A stretch of DNA of 64,000 bases from a virus: positions 1 to 64,000 of the IMG/VR virus record IMGVR_UViG_3300028198_000256. One strand, 5' to 3'. Position numbers and translations under genes: made by a program. The notes under the pieces were generated by a model. It was given only the letters and a program-made list of their open reading frames with translations. It was not told the DNA's origin and searched no databases. Each line of letters opens with the position of its first letter. Positions within the stretch are counted from its first letter, which is position 1. Below, piece by piece: positions 1 through 10,857 of this stretch.

Positions 1-3000
1 ATCAACATCGGTTCCTGATTTGAGTCCTAGTATAGTTGATTGGAGATTATCATAGCTAACTGTATTATGATGTCCACCAGAATAGAGATTATTAACATTA
101 ACAACATCTGTTTTATAAACAATATCTCCCGATATATCATCTTTTTCAAGTCCTTTTGTCCATACTCCCAAACCATCCATAACATCAACTGTAATTTCAA
201 CGTTTTTAATAATATGAAATCTTAAATATGGAACACCCTTAGTTTTACTTGATCTTATGAACGTATCTGCCTCTAATACAAACTCCCCAAACACTTCAAA
301 TCCAGCTGGATGTATAACTTTTTTAATTATATCTCGCCATTTATCAATAGTCACACCACTACGTAATACATACGAATAATCTTGCCATAACATACTATCT
401 TGACATTTCACCGCATTAGATGGCATTGAATCTTTTTCAGATAAACTATATCCTACACGTGAGCAAACGATTCCAGTATTTAATTTTATTTCAGCATTCC
501 CATTACCCTTACTCACCAAATCCAAAATAGGTGTAACTTCATATCCAATGCCAAAATCATCCCATCTGTTCGCCAAACCAGTAACATAACTACCTATAGC
601 AACCGTAGAAATCCCACCTATATCGTCAGACACGCATCTTAAAATCGCACCACTACCTTTAGAAACATAATCACCACTCTTGTCAGAAACACCCACACTA
701 GGCAAAGTTTTATATCCACTTCCACTACTATACAGATGTAATGAAGAAATCCCCCCAACAGATAGATTATGATATTTTAATGATACAGTATACCAATCAG
801 GCAACATTAAAGGAATACGTATATGTCCTTCTTTAGTGTCATCATCCCAGATATTATTAATATCTGTATATATATTATTATGTTCTTTTATATCTTTTAA
901 TAAATAATAATCAACATTATGGTTTTGTGTCTCCCATTTTACCTCGGCACCAAATGTCCAAAAACTAATATCACCACCAACTGGTGATATTATTGTTATT
1001 GTTGATACTCCAGTAGTAACGTCTAATACAACATTCACTGGTATTTTAGCAGCACCAAATAAATCCGGTATTCCAAAATGAGGTTTAGAAGAAATAATAA
1101 CATGATACACCCCACTTACTAATCCATATCCATTAGAAAAAATGATATCCGACCACAATTTACCATTAGATGGTGTTTCTTTTAACTTACCAAGTTTTTC
1201 ATCTGTATCAGTTTCTTCCCAATAATCAAAATGTAGATCTGACATAACTGGATTTATTCTATTAACATTTTTATATATAGTTATATAAGAATCAGAATAT
1301 AGGCCGGTGATTTCGTCCAATATTTGGTCATTAATAGAATATTCATTTGAATTAATAATTCTACTATGAATCATAGGATTAGCGGTCCACATCCTTAGAT
1401 AATTATTCGTATCCTCTGTATCATCTGGAAGTTTGTCAAATCTATGTCCTTTTGTTATTCTAAACGTTGCAAAATCGCCATTACAATGAGTAGTAGATTC
1501 AATCGGAATAATTATAGATCCACTATTTGTTTCTGAAACTATTGAACGTCTTGCTCCAATCAGAAATTCATCTTCTAAATGAGTACCTTCAGTAATAAAA
1601 TATTTATCAAACTCACTTTTAGTTAACATCTCTGATATGATATTAATATAAAATGCCCAATAATATTTTTTAGAATTTAACATCTCAGTTATAATATCAA
1701 TATCATCTGAAGTATCAGAATTTTCATTAATATCATACCTTACAACGCCGTTCACCGACTCCTGTAAAAATAACTTTAACTCATCGTCCTTTGAAGTTAT
1801 ATTAGAATCATTTATAGAATTAATCTCATGAATAACTGCATTAATCGCATTATCCCAACTATAAACCATACTTTGCCAATCATTAGCATACGGACCTTCT
1901 GTTATATTACATGTATAGAGTTCACCACCATCTGTTATAACAAACGACTTCAAATATGTCATTGAAGTGGCTTTACCATTTAAATATAAACTTGCCACAC
2001 TAGATTGGAAATCAATTTCTACCGTAATATGAATCCAACCACTGTCTGAAACTTCAACATTATCATAATCAATAACACCAGCATCTTCCATATCCATAGA
2101 AAGTTCTGTTTGATGACCTTCTGGTCCAAGAACTAAAACAAACTTCAATTTATCATTAAACTCTCTTTGTACTAATGTCAGTTTATTTGGGGTTTCACTA
2201 ATATATTGTGATGCCAATGAAAAAATAACTTCTTCATCCGACCAATTAGGCGGATTTAAATTATAATTAAAATTTGGATGATACCAAAAATCTATAGTAA
2301 ACTTATAAGTTTTATCATCTGTCGCATTAAATTCTGGTGATAGCAATTCACCAACACCATTAATTTTAACATACCCATCTCCATCATCTCCAAACGTCAT
2401 ATGTTCTGTTTTATCAAACACATGATAATTTTCATCAGATCCAGTAGAAGGTGTGTATATGCCCTTATCAACTAAACATGAATGACTATTTAACATGTTT
2501 GTATCAACCGGTTCATAACTGATGGTATGGTCAGTTAATATATCACTATAATCTACTATATAATTCTCGGCATCAATATTAAACCCGGTAATCCATATAC
2601 CAGGTTCTGTCCCAGAATGTGGTAATATAGTCACTACTGATATGCCATAAGTTGATGATTGCGTATCAGTATCAGTTAATACTGATACTGGTAAATATGC
2701 TGGTGAAAAGTTACCTTTTGTACTATCATTGGTATTAGAAATCATTACATAATAATCACCACTTTTTAATCCATATCCACTTACAAACGTAAACTGATTA
2801 AAGTTTGATTCTACATGGCATGAGACTATATCAAGTGAACCATTGGCAAAAAATAAATCAGGGGATATCGATGATAATATTGGGTCAACTCGGTTATCCT
2901 TAACAACTCTACAAACACCATCATGATTCCCAAATGATCCTAAAAGAATTGAATTCTTTTCTATAATTAAGTTATTAGCATAGTCTATAAAATTATTACT

Positions 3001-5685
3001 ACCAAAGTTATAAAAGGTACCACCAAGTAAAACACTAGTTTGAAAATCTAAAAGTAAAATATTATCATCATATTTATCATCCGCATTGGATATAATAACT
3101 TTAACCTCAGTAGAAATCTTAGAATTGTATATTTTATTGTGATATCCAATATTATATGAATGAGTCCTAGCTAGACTATCTTGTACCCATTCCAAAGAAA
3201 TATATTCGGCGCTGCTAGTACAACTAGATATAACACCAAAAACACCAGTACCGCCAGTGCCCAAATCATTAAATTCCAACACTTCACCTGTAATATAATT
3301 CTCACCAGCAGATTCCACAACAACACCGTCAACAGAACCAACTCTAACAGATGCAACATGACAATCAAATCCACTACCACTACCCGGATCTATCATATTA
3401 AATGCAAGTGATTCTCCCACATTATAACCACTTCCACCATGAATAACATCAATTGAGGATATAACTACATATAAACTTTCAGTAAACGAATTATTATCAT
3501 TATCCGTTATTGTTACGGATTCCCCTTTAATAAATCTACCAACCATATTAGAAATGAAATATTCCTCTACTGGACTAATCTCGATATAATATGAAAGATG
3601 TCTGTCTATAGTTGCCACAGAACCACTAATATTACCAACCACCAATTTAGGATTATATGTTTCATCATTATAATTAACAGCAACACCATATCTATCTATA
3701 AATGGCACACATCGTATACTTTGTTGTATTTCCCATGTATTATCACTTGGCTTAAAAGTATATTTACTTGGATAAAAAAAGTCAACATCTTTTTGGAAAA
3801 AAAGATTAAATAAAAATTTATATGACTGTTCCGTTCCTTTATTAGAATAAAATGTCTTCATAAACTTTATAAGTTTAGACCTGTCTGCAAGAACTTTAAT
3901 ATTATCACTATTGGTATTAGAACGTCGTTCTATCTCAGTTTTACTAATATATGTTGTTGATATTCTATAAAGAACACGAACTACTGTCTGTGATTTAGGA
4001 ATCCATCTTGTCTCATTTATAGGATCTTTAAAAACGATTATACCGTCTTCTATGTTATAATAATCATTAGGTAGTTTTACAAAATCACCACTAGACATAT
4101 CATATTTCATATCAAATATTAAATTGTTAAATACCCCACCATCCAATACTTCAACTTTAAACATCATAAAGACTGTTCCTACAGGAACAGGTATATCATT
4201 ATTAATATTATTAATATTAATATAAGGAACTTCCCACAAACCGCCATTTAATTGACATGAACTTTCTGTATTATATCCAGACACAGTACATGACTTGTTG
4301 ACCCCATTATCAAATTTGACAAATAATTTAATATTATTATCAAATAAGTCTAATTTTATATTAGATAAATAAAGAATAGACATGAGCGGGTCTGACACAC
4401 TACCAATAGTAAAGATATGTTCTTCATCCCCGACCGCGTTGCCATTGCCATAGAATATATAATTTCTGATATATTGTGTTATAATAGGAAGATGATACGA
4501 ATCCCCATGTTCTATAATACTTACCTCATTAACTGATTTAGATTCGGAAACATTAAATTCAATTTGACCATCTCTCCCGATTCCATCAATATCTTCCACC
4601 TCTACAATATATTTTCCTGGAGTTAAAGAATGCCCAACATTATATAAACTAGCACCACTTATTAATGTCTCATCTTCATCATCAATCATGACATCAGTCA
4701 ATTCTCCTGAAGAATTTTCAATCTCAAATTTGAATTTAGGTAAAATACTATAGTTAGTTGATATTCCAAAACCACCATGCATATTTAATTTATTTAAAAA
4801 ATCAACACGTAATGATGATGAACTTTGATTATATCCAGATCCGTTCTCTATTATAATCGGGGATGTAATACTACCAGATATTACTGTAACTTCAAGTATC
4901 CCACCTTGTCCGTCGTTACCATCAAACCCCCCAACATTAAGAATATATACACCATCCGTCCACCCATATGATGGATATATAACAACAACTTCATATAACG
5001 ATCCCAATTGTCCAAGAACAAATTCAAATCTAGGATATTCAATAATAATGTTAGAGGGGTTAAATCGAAGTTCGTTAATAAATTCGGAAATATCTGAAGA
5101 AGATCTTGACCCAAATGTATCAATTTCATTATATAATGGAACAGTAGTTGTATTTACTTGATTAGAAAGTAGTGGTATGCCATTTGCATCAATAGGTATA
5201 AAAAAAGAATTTAAATCTGGATTAATATATACTGAAATATCATCTACTTTTTGTAAAAAACTTTTATCGTTATAATATGAAGGTTCATAATGTGATAAAT
5301 TGAATTGAGAAACTACACCATTTCCAACAAAATTATCAGAAGAATATGTTACCGTAGAACTTTCACGATTTCTTAAATTTAATTTATTTCTACGAGTATT
5401 ACTTTCATTCGTTTCATCTATACTATTATTAATAGTAATAACTGTTGGCATATCAAATGCCATTTCTTTAATATAATATTGGCCAAATAAATGAGAAACA
5501 TTATCTATATCAGAATCTTGTAATAATCCAGCAGAAACCCCCAATGGATTACCATCTTGTGCCATCCATTCATAATATAATTCTAAAAATTCAATATATG
5601 TGTTATATTCCCCAGACTCACGCATCCAACTTGGAATTTGTTCCGATATGTCATCTGTCAACCATTTTAATTTAGAAGTATCCAT
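1..5685 (-). CDS. Giant baseplate/virion structural protein, partial (C-terminus off the left edge)
   Basis: One minus-strand frame stays open from an ATG at 5685 to the left edge, at least 1895 residues with no stop, so the gene is truncated only by the window. It starts 4 bases after gp6, the position of gene 7 in T4. The N-terminus (WLTDDISEQIPSWMRES, then a FLELYYEWMAQ stretch) and a late motif near residue 1790 (KKVIHPAGFEVFGEF) are of a kind I associate with large baseplate-associated proteins of T4-like marine phages. Around residues 1090-1250 (nt about 2420-1940) there is a LamG/concanavalin-like segment with FTIDFWYHP and a later SLYLNGK strand, which suggests glycan or receptor binding. 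Many Gly/Asp-rich beta repeats (SGSGYKTLP, GGSGYNVGES) fill the rest. The gp7-type role is inferred from position; the structural role is fairly secure. Confidence 0.8.
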   Translation of the reverse strand, partial: MDTSKLKWLTDDISEQIPSWMRESGEYNTYIEFLELYYEWMAQDGNPLGVSAGLLQDSDIDNVSHLFGQYYIKEMAFDMPTVITINNSIDETNESNTRRNKLNLRNRESSTVTYSSDNFVGNGVVSQFNLSHYEPSYYNDKSFLQKVDDISVYINPDLNSFFIPIDANGIPLLSNQVNTTTVPLYNEIDTFGSRSSSDISEFINELRFNPSNIIIEYPRFEFVLGQLGSLYEVVVIYPSYGWTDGVYILNVGGFDGNDGQGGILEVTVISGSITSPIIIENGSGYNQSSSSLRVDFLNKLNMHGGFGISTNYSILPKFKFEIENSSGELTDVMIDDEDETLISGASLYNVGHSLTPGKYIVEVEDIDGIGRDGQIEFNVSESKSVNEVSIIEHGDSYHLPIITQYIRNYIFYGNGNAVGDEEHIFTIGSVSDPLMSILYLSNIKLDLFDNNIKLFVKFDNGVNKSCTVSGYNTESSCQLNGGLWEVPYININNINNDIPVPVGTVFMMFKVEVLDGGVFNNLIFDMKYDMSSGDFVKLPNDYYNIEDGIIVFKDPINETRWIPKSQTVVRVLYRISTTYISKTEIERRSNTNSDNIKVLADRSKLIKFMKTFYSNKGTEQSYKFLFNLFFQKDVDFFYPSKYTFKPSDNTWEIQQSIRCVPFIDRYGVAVNYNDETYNPKLVVGNISGSVATIDRHLSYYIEISPVEEYFISNMVGRFIKGESVTITDNDNNSFTESLYVVISSIDVIHGGSGYNVGESLAFNMIDPGSGSGFDCHVASVRVGSVDGVVVESAGENYITGEVLEFNDLGTGGTGVFGVISSCTSSAEYISLEWVQDSLARTHSYNIGYHNKIYNSKISTEVKVIISNADDKYDDNILLLDFQTSVLLGGTFYNFGSNNFIDYANNLIIEKNSILLGSFGNHDGVCRVVKDNRVDPILSSISPDLFFANGSLDIVSCHVESNFNQFTFVSGYGLKSGDYYVMISNTNDSTKGNFSPAYLPVSVLTDTDTQSSTYGISVVTILPHSGTEPGIWITGFNIDAENYIVDYSDILTDHTISYEPVDTNMLNSHSCLVDKGIYTPSTGSDENYHVFDKTEHMTFGDDGDGYVKINGVGELLSPEFNATDDKTYKFTIDFWYHPNFNYNLNPPNWSDEEVIFSLASQYISETPNKLTLVQREFNDKLKFVLVLGPEGHQTELSMDMEDAGVIDYDNVEVSDSGWIHITVEIDFQSSVASLYLNGKATSMTYLKSFVITDGGELYTCNITEGPYANDWQSMVYSWDNAINAVIHEINSINDSNITSKDDELKLFLQESVNGVVRYDINENSDTSDDIDIITEMLNSKKYYWAFYINIISEMLTKSEFDKYFITEGTHLEDEFLIGARRSIVSETNSGSIIIPIESTTHCNGDFATFRITKGHRFDKLPDDTEDTNNYLRMWTANPMIHSRIINSNEYSINDQILDEITGLYSDSYITIYKNVNRINPVMSDLHFDYWEETDTDEKLGKLKETPSNGKLWSDIIFSNGYGLVSGVYHVIISSKPHFGIPDLFGAAKIPVNVVLDVTTGVSTITIISPVGGDISFWTFGAEVKWETQNHNVDYYLLKDIKEHNNIYTDINNIWDDDTKEGHIRIPLMLPDWYTVSLKYHNLSVGGISSLHLYSSGSGYKTLPSVGVSDKSGDYVSKGSGAILRCVSDDIGGISTVAIGSYVTGLANRWDDFGIGYEVTPILDLVSKGNGNAEIKLNTGIVCSRVGYSLSEKDSMPSNAVKCQDSMLWQDYSYVLRSGVTIDKWRDIIKKVIHPAGFEVFGEFVLEADTFIRSSKTKGVPYLRFHIIKNVEITVDVMDGLGVWTKGLEKDDISGDIVYKTDVVNVNNLYSGGHHNTVSYDNLQSTILGLKSGTDVD

Positions 5686-5689
5686 AATA

Positions 5690-7621
5690 TTAAATTATAT
5701 TTACTGATCTTACTGAAGAATTTTCTGAACTATAAAATAAATCATTATCCATTATATCTATAGATATATTAGTTTGGTCTATATATAATATTTGATTGCC
5801 CCTTGGATATATATCATCCGATGTCAAAGAACATGTAACCGATATATCAGTATAATAATCACTTTCTAATATAATAACATTATCAATACGCACTAATCCC
5901 TTATTATAATCACATATACCTTTTAAATATGTATTAACTATGAATTCACCTTCTATTTCTCCCTTTCTATGAAATAACAAATGACCATCATGTTTTTCAT
6001 CATCAACAAAATGCCACAAAAATTCAGAATCTGGGATTCTGAATTCAGAAGAACGCACCGTACCTTTCTTTATTTTATTAGAAAAGTTAAAAATATAAGT
6101 ATATGGCTTACCATGTCCAGGGATGTCTTCATTAACTCTAAGAACAATATCCGTTAAATTATTTTCAATAGAGTGATGTGTATTATCTATCATCGCAAGA
6201 AACTTAGAATATCTAAAATAATCACCAAAACTATTTAAATCTTCTTTAGAAAATCTAACAACTTCGTCATAAACCATATTTTTAATATCATCAGAAGAAC
6301 GAGTTGTTTGATCCGAATTGTACTTAATCATGATTTTAATACCCAATTTAATATATTTTGGACTAACAATAATAGGAGAAATACCAAGCATAGAATGATT
6401 ACGTTTTAAATCGTATTCTATATTACTGCGTTCCACTTCTGATATATAATCACCAAACTTAGGTCTTATTGATATAAATATACTTCCATATTTGGGTGGT
6501 ATGTTATCTTCCCCACCCCATACATTTAAAGATTCAACCAATGGATATACTTCTTTAATAATAATTTTATAATCCTCTAATGTGACTGCTCGTTTTTGTG
6601 AAGAAAATGCTCTTGGTGCAGCGTGTCTTATTTCTTCTAAAGTTTCTTTATCACCACCGCCAAATGTTTTAGAATTTATAAAAATCGATGATTCATCAAT
6701 ACCTAAAAACGAAGTATCAACTATATTGTATAACGGATTCTCTGCGTCGTTATCAAATATAATACCTTGCCCTATTCCGTTAGCCGCAGATCCAACGCAA
6801 TCTAAATATGTAACTTTAATCAGGTCATTAGATGTCAATTTTCTACCAAACACTCCATCACCAAAATATATTTCATATTGTTCATTGATGCTCTCTTGCA
6901 AGAAAAAAACCAAACTATCTTTATCTAACTTCATATTATCACGTTCTAAATAATATTCTGATATATTATCACTTTCCATATCAGAATATGTAATAAAAAC
7001 ACGAAGGGTGTCTGTATCTATACCACTATTATTTAATATGAATTTTTGATTTATATCCGACTCATCATAATAAAAATATTCTTCTATTACATTCCCCTGT
7101 AATAATATAAAATCATCTAACCTAAATATATCATACTTACGACCCTCAACACCACCAATAACATTCGAATGAGTACGTACTGCATATCCTTCTTTTTCAG
7201 GATAAAAACTCCACGGACTTCCGTCTTTACGATTCAATTTAAATTTAGCAGATCTAGTGATGGGTAAAAATCTAGTAGGTAATGACTCAGAATCTGACCG
7301 TATTTCAACAACGGCAATAAGATTAACAGAAACTTTAGCACATGTATTAGATTTGGGTATATATCCTAACAATTTACACTTGGATATGACATTTTCCCGT
7401 ATTTGTGCAGTATCTAGAAACATCTCAGATGCTATCATATTTAAATAATATGCATGATGATGTGTATTATATGCTAAAATATCTATTAGTGAGTTTAAAC
7501 CAGATCCCTCAAAATCATAACTATTAAAAGTTTTATTTGTTGGGTGATTTCTCATATACTCAATTATACTAGATTTTATTGCTTTAAAATCTAATTCTGC
7601 AACTTTTATATTCTTTTCCAT
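5690..7621 (-). CDS. gp6: Baseplate wedge protein gp6
   Basis: A 643-residue protein close to the length of T4 gp6, which forms the inner ring of the baseplate wedge with gp25 and gp53. The N-terminal third (FEGSGLNSLIDILAYNTHHH, then SEMFLDTAQIRENVISKCKLLGY) is the typical gp6/baseplate-J opening, and the middle has the IYFGDGVFGRKL and FGGGDKETLEEIRHAAPRAF motifs characteristic of J-like wedge proteins. It lies directly downstream of gp25 (2-base gap), as expected for proteins that assemble together. The start is the ATG at 7621. Confidence 0.92.
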   Translation of the reverse strand: MEKNIKVAELDFKAIKSSIIEYMRNHPTNKTFNSYDFEGSGLNSLIDILAYNTHHHAYYLNMIASEMFLDTAQIRENVISKCKLLGYIPKSNTCAKVSVNLIAVVEIRSDSESLPTRFLPITRSAKFKLNRKDGSPWSFYPEKEGYAVRTHSNVIGGVEGRKYDIFRLDDFILLQGNVIEEYFYYDESDINQKFILNNSGIDTDTLRVFITYSDMESDNISEYYLERDNMKLDKDSLVFFLQESINEQYEIYFGDGVFGRKLTSNDLIKVTYLDCVGSAANGIGQGIIFDNDAENPLYNIVDTSFLGIDESSIFINSKTFGGGDKETLEEIRHAAPRAFSSQKRAVTLEDYKIIIKEVYPLVESLNVWGGEDNIPPKYGSIFISIRPKFGDYISEVERSNIEYDLKRNHSMLGISPIIVSPKYIKLGIKIMIKYNSDQTTRSSDDIKNMVYDEVVRFSKEDLNSFGDYFRYSKFLAMIDNTHHSIENNLTDIVLRVNEDIPGHGKPYTYIFNFSNKIKKGTVRSSEFRIPDSEFLWHFVDDEKHDGHLLFHRKGEIEGEFIVNTYLKGICDYNKGLVRIDNVIILESDYYTDISVTCSLTSDDIYPRGNQILYIDQTNISIDIMDNDLFYSSENSSVRSVNII

Positions 7622-7623
7622 AT

Positions 7624-8070
7624 CTATCTTACTCTATATAATGAAATTGATGTTGATATTATTTCGTTACTATTTGATGTTAGGGTTTGATATCGCAAAG
7701 TAATTTCAAACCCACCGTTAACATCATTGTCGGATTCTTCTAATGATATATCAATTATATCAATTCTCGATTCAAGTGTGCCCAACGTTGTCTTAATACC
7801 TTCGAGAATTCGTCTTATATATATTTTGTCGTTTAAATTCTCAAACAACAATTTACCTATACTTGTACCAAATCCCATATTAAACACACGTTCAGAATTA
7901 TTAGTTAATAAAATATTCTTCATAGATTGAGACATTGCGTCTTTACCATACAATATATTTATATCACCGGTAGTGTTTAATCCATTATGTTCTGTATTTT
8001 TTGAAAAAGTTAAATCAAAATCTTTCCAAAAATCTTCCTTTTTATTTAAAATTGTAGTATTATATGACAT
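7624..8070 (-). CDS. gp25: Baseplate wedge protein gp25 (lysozyme-like fold family)
   Basis: A 148-residue protein matching the size of the gp25/GpW family, the small wedge subunit that bridges gp6 to the sheath. It carries the family hallmark GTSIGKLLFENLND after the NILYGKDAMSQSMKNILLT segment; the family's conserved arginine-containing EPR motif is not evident here, but the spacing and the downstream RRILEGIKTTL helix fit. It sits between the gp5-like hub gene and gp6, in the same transcription unit. Possible late promoter box TATAAATA (minus strand) lies at 8125-8132 inside the upstream gene. Confidence 0.9.
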   Translation of the reverse strand: MSYNTTILNKKEDFWKDFDLTFSKNTEHNGLNTTGDINILYGKDAMSQSMKNILLTNNSERVFNMGFGTSIGKLLFENLNDKIYIRRILEGIKTTLGTLESRIDIIDISLEESDNDVNGGFEITLRYQTLTSNSNEIISTSISLYRVR

Positions 8071-8074
8071 ATCT

Positions 8075-8926
8075 TTAATTTAAATTTATTTTTGGAGCAT
8101 GTAACACAATACTCTCATTACTAATATTTATATATTTCCCACTAACATCCGAATCCCAAACTCCCTTAACTTTAATATTACAATCACCAGAAACCACTAG
8201 ATTAATATTACCATCTATATGCATGTTCTTATCCCCTTTAATAATCTCATAATCGTCTCCAATTATTTTAGTAACCCTATCTCCATTCGGATGATATTCT
8301 TCAAATGATCCGCTTCTATGATAAGTATGTATCCTCTCTGCCCCTGGTGTATCATCCAACTCTTGATGATGACCAGATTCAGTACTAATAACTTTATTAA
8401 ATGGATACACCGTCTTATATTTAGTTACGGGCTCTTTAAACAATGCATTAGAAACAACCGAATCAATCTTACCTTTAACAATAGTATCAGAAGTTTTATC
8501 TCCCCTAGACAATCTATTAACATCTGACTCACCAACAACAGAATTATGTATTGGTGTTTCGTTCAGAGATGGATATTTATTACCAGTATCACCAAATTTA
8601 ACTGTTGAGATATCTGGAGATTTAGGTATTCCAGGAATTGTACCAAGAAGAACTGGTTGTTGATAATTTTCACTATCAACAAAAAATCCCACAACCCACG
8701 CACCAACTAATATTCCAGTGGGCGATATACCAACACCGGCAATAGATGCTGAGGTAATTGGCATAATTGGTGATGCCCATGGTAGTGCATCTGTTGGTAA
8801 AATAGAAGAATCGTGGGTATGTGCCGCCAATATACGAACCCTACATCTACCTATTTTTAATGGGTCATTAATATCTTCTACAACACCATAAAACCAAATA
8901 AATTTATCCTTTCCTAAATATTCCAA
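8075..8926 (-). CDS. gp5: Baseplate hub spike protein, gp5-like OB-fold, without lysozyme domain
   Basis: The first 110 residues have the gp5 N-terminal OB-fold signature: a WFYGVVEDINDPLKIGRCRV strand, then LPWASPIMP and GAWVVGFFVDSENYQQPVLLGTI. The C-terminal part (from about residue 170) is beta-rich with repeated G-D/N-x-x-hydrophobic steps, as in the spike helix. At 283 residues there is no room for the lysozyme domain of T4 gp5, so cell-wall digestion must be done elsewhere. The start is a TTG at 8926 preceded by an AAGGAG ribosome site 7-8 bases away; no ATG fits the conserved N-terminus. It follows the gp27-like gene by 3 bases, consistent with the gp27-gp5 hub complex. Confidence 0.88.
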   Translation of the reverse strand: MEYLGKDKFIWFYGVVEDINDPLKIGRCRVRILAAHTHDSSILPTDALPWASPIMPITSASIAGVGISPTGILVGAWVVGFFVDSENYQQPVLLGTIPGIPKSPDISTVKFGDTGNKYPSLNETPIHNSVVGESDVNRLSRGDKTSDTIVKGKIDSVVSNALFKEPVTKYKTVYPFNKVISTESGHHQELDDTPGAERIHTYHRSGSFEEYHPNGDRVTKIIGDDYEIIKGDKNMHIDGNINLVVSGDCNIKVKGVWDSDVSGKYINISNESIVLHAPKINLN

Positions 8927-8929
8927 TAT

Positions 8930-10192
8930 TTAACTCCTTAATTTCGGAAATGTTACAGCAGTACGATCTTTTACTGCCGTTATCTTCATATAATATCCCA
9001 TACTACTCATCTTGTGAGTTAACTTTATAATTAACCATTTTCCATAATATGACGGATTGTTATACGATTCCTTACTAGTACTTTCTTTAAAAAGTGGTAA
9101 ATCTATACCTATGATATCACCAACTGCAATATTAGTGTCACCAAACACATTCAATTCTATTTTAAAATTATCAAATAATTGCAACCCATATTCTCTAGAT
9201 AATATATTCTCTGATCTATTATAACTATTATATTTATTGTATGGGGTATATGATATTATTTCGGGATTATGTTGTAATCCCTTAGATTTTGATATGTTAG
9301 ATTTATCAAGTAAGGGGTTATTTGCGGATTCACCACCACGACTTTCAATATATTGTTCTGAGTTTTTCCAATACGAATGTGTGGATTTACTAACTTGTCT
9401 AGACAATATATCACAACTAATATTAGTAGAATTGTACATACCCCCCATAATATTACCCAACACATCAAAATTAGATACTATTTTCCACTTATCTATTATA
9501 TTAATACTTGTTATAAGATTTGTGGGGTCTATCTCTCCAATATAATATTCCGCCTTTTTTTCCGGATAAAACAATTCTTCTATTGGTTTAAATACATAAT
9601 TCCTATTATTCTCAAAAAATAGATAAGCAGTAGTCCCACTCTTATATGCCAATGTAGACAACCAACGTATTGCCGCAAATGGTGCAATATTGGGAATTAT
9701 TAGTTTTTGTCTATCATCACTTTTGCTTATGATTAAAGACTTACTTGCATTAAATTCTTCAAATATTTTTAATGCAATAGATGCCGCATCATTACTAAAA
9801 TATCTAGATATTTTATATTCATAATTTTTTACAAGGTCAGATGTAACTAAACTTAATTTATAATCCAACTGATGTCTGGTAGTTTCCATCTCTGATATCA
9901 TATACACCCATAATTCTAAATATACATATCTACTAGAAAACGCACTTTTATATTTAATAATAACACGCTCTTGTCCTATAATTGGTAAATTTGATATTAT
10001 TTCTTCAGTGTCATTAATATATAAATCAACAGAAATACTAGACATCATTATATCTTCTGAAATTATAAGTTGTTCAAATGAGCTACTAAGATCCAAAACA
10101 TTACCATTATGAGAAGTTATTTGTAATAACTCTATCGTATGATCTCCTAATGATTTAGGTATAGATGATACTCCAACGGTATTTAAACTCAT
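8930..10192 (-). CDS. gp27: Baseplate hub protein gp27-like
   Basis: A 420-residue protein (T4 gp27 is 391) located between gp53 and the gp5-like spike. It has the tail-hub features of this family: an N-terminal beta domain (HTIELLQITSHNGNVLDLSS, then IDLYINDTEEII-type strand), a central FAAIRWLSTLAYKSGTTAYLFFE segment typical of gp27/gpD hub proteins, and a C-terminal strand pattern with GDIIGIDLPLFKES. Synteny with gp5 strongly supports the assignment. It overlaps the gp53 stop by 4 bases (ATGA), pointing to coupled translation. Confidence 0.85.
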   Translation of the reverse strand: MSLNTVGVSSIPKSLGDHTIELLQITSHNGNVLDLSSSFEQLIISEDIMMSSISVDLYINDTEEIISNLPIIGQERVIIKYKSAFSSRYVYLELWVYMISEMETTRHQLDYKLSLVTSDLVKNYEYKISRYFSNDAASIALKIFEEFNASKSLIISKSDDRQKLIIPNIAPFAAIRWLSTLAYKSGTTAYLFFENNRNYVFKPIEELFYPEKKAEYYIGEIDPTNLITSINIIDKWKIVSNFDVLGNIMGGMYNSTNISCDILSRQVSKSTHSYWKNSEQYIESRGGESANNPLLDKSNISKSKGLQHNPEIISYTPYNKYNSYNRSENILSREYGLQLFDNFKIELNVFGDTNIAVGDIIGIDLPLFKESTSKESYNNPSYYGKWLIIKLTHKMSSMGYYMKITAVKDRTAVTFPKLRS

Positions 10193-10815
10193 AATTCAAC
10201 CATTCTTTTAAATTCAGATAAAAAATCAGGAATTGAATCTTGTTTTAAAACTCGTATATTGCGCTTTTCTTCATTATTTGAAAAATCATAGTCGTATTTA
10301 CTAATCAGTTTAAATGAATTCTTTTCATTTAAACTTAACTTTTCATATGTATCCGGTGATACTTTATAATCTTCATCAACAACAGTCTCACTATTATTAT
10401 ACTCATCAACAACAACCCTGCTTATTAACTTAACATAACAATGTGGTTTTATCATAGAATATCTAAGACTACCATAATTACGTATAATTTTTTTATTAAA
10501 ACTTTCTTCATTTAACGGCCAATCATCATATTTATTAATCATATTATTAAACAATAACACGATCCAATAATAACTAGAATCACCATAGTATTTCTTTGCA
10601 ATCATTTCTGGGCTATCTTCATCACGAACATACCACGATTCCCATGTATACGGATTATCGATGTATGTCTGTGGAACTTTAACTTTTATAAACAAATTCT
10701 TAACCTTTCTGGGGATATTATCATAATTAATATACATATCATCAACTTTGTTATAAGTAGATTCTGTACCTGAAACAAGAACTTGTTTTTTTAAATTTGG
10801 AATATAATTGAACAT
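10189..10815 (-). CDS. gp53: Baseplate wedge protein gp53
   Basis: A 208-residue protein with a LysM-like region shared with T4 gp53: WYVRDEDSPEMIAKKYYGDS followed by YYWIVLLFNNMIN and a DDWPLNEESFNKKI segment. In T4 this protein joins the wedge inner ring with gp6 and gp25. It is the first of the tightly packed genes running gp53, gp27, gp5, gp25, gp6. The C-terminal part (SIPDFLSEFKRMVEL) matches the usual gp53 helix. The ATG at 10815 is the only sensible start. Confidence 0.9.
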   Translation of the reverse strand: MFNYIPNLKKQVLVSGTESTYNKVDDMYINYDNIPRKVKNLFIKVKVPQTYIDNPYTWESWYVRDEDSPEMIAKKYYGDSSYYWIVLLFNNMINKYDDWPLNEESFNKKIIRNYGSLRYSMIKPHCYVKLISRVVVDEYNNSETVVDEDYKVSPDTYEKLSLNEKNSFKLISKYDYDFSNNEEKRNIRVLKQDSIPDFLSEFKRMVEL

Positions 10816-10857
10816 AATTGATTACTCTCTACAATATTACACACTGATGTATAAAAA

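Noticed and set aside
1-5685. Many short frames on both strands treated as separate genes
   Set aside because: A single minus-strand frame is open over the full length; the short ones are its shadows.
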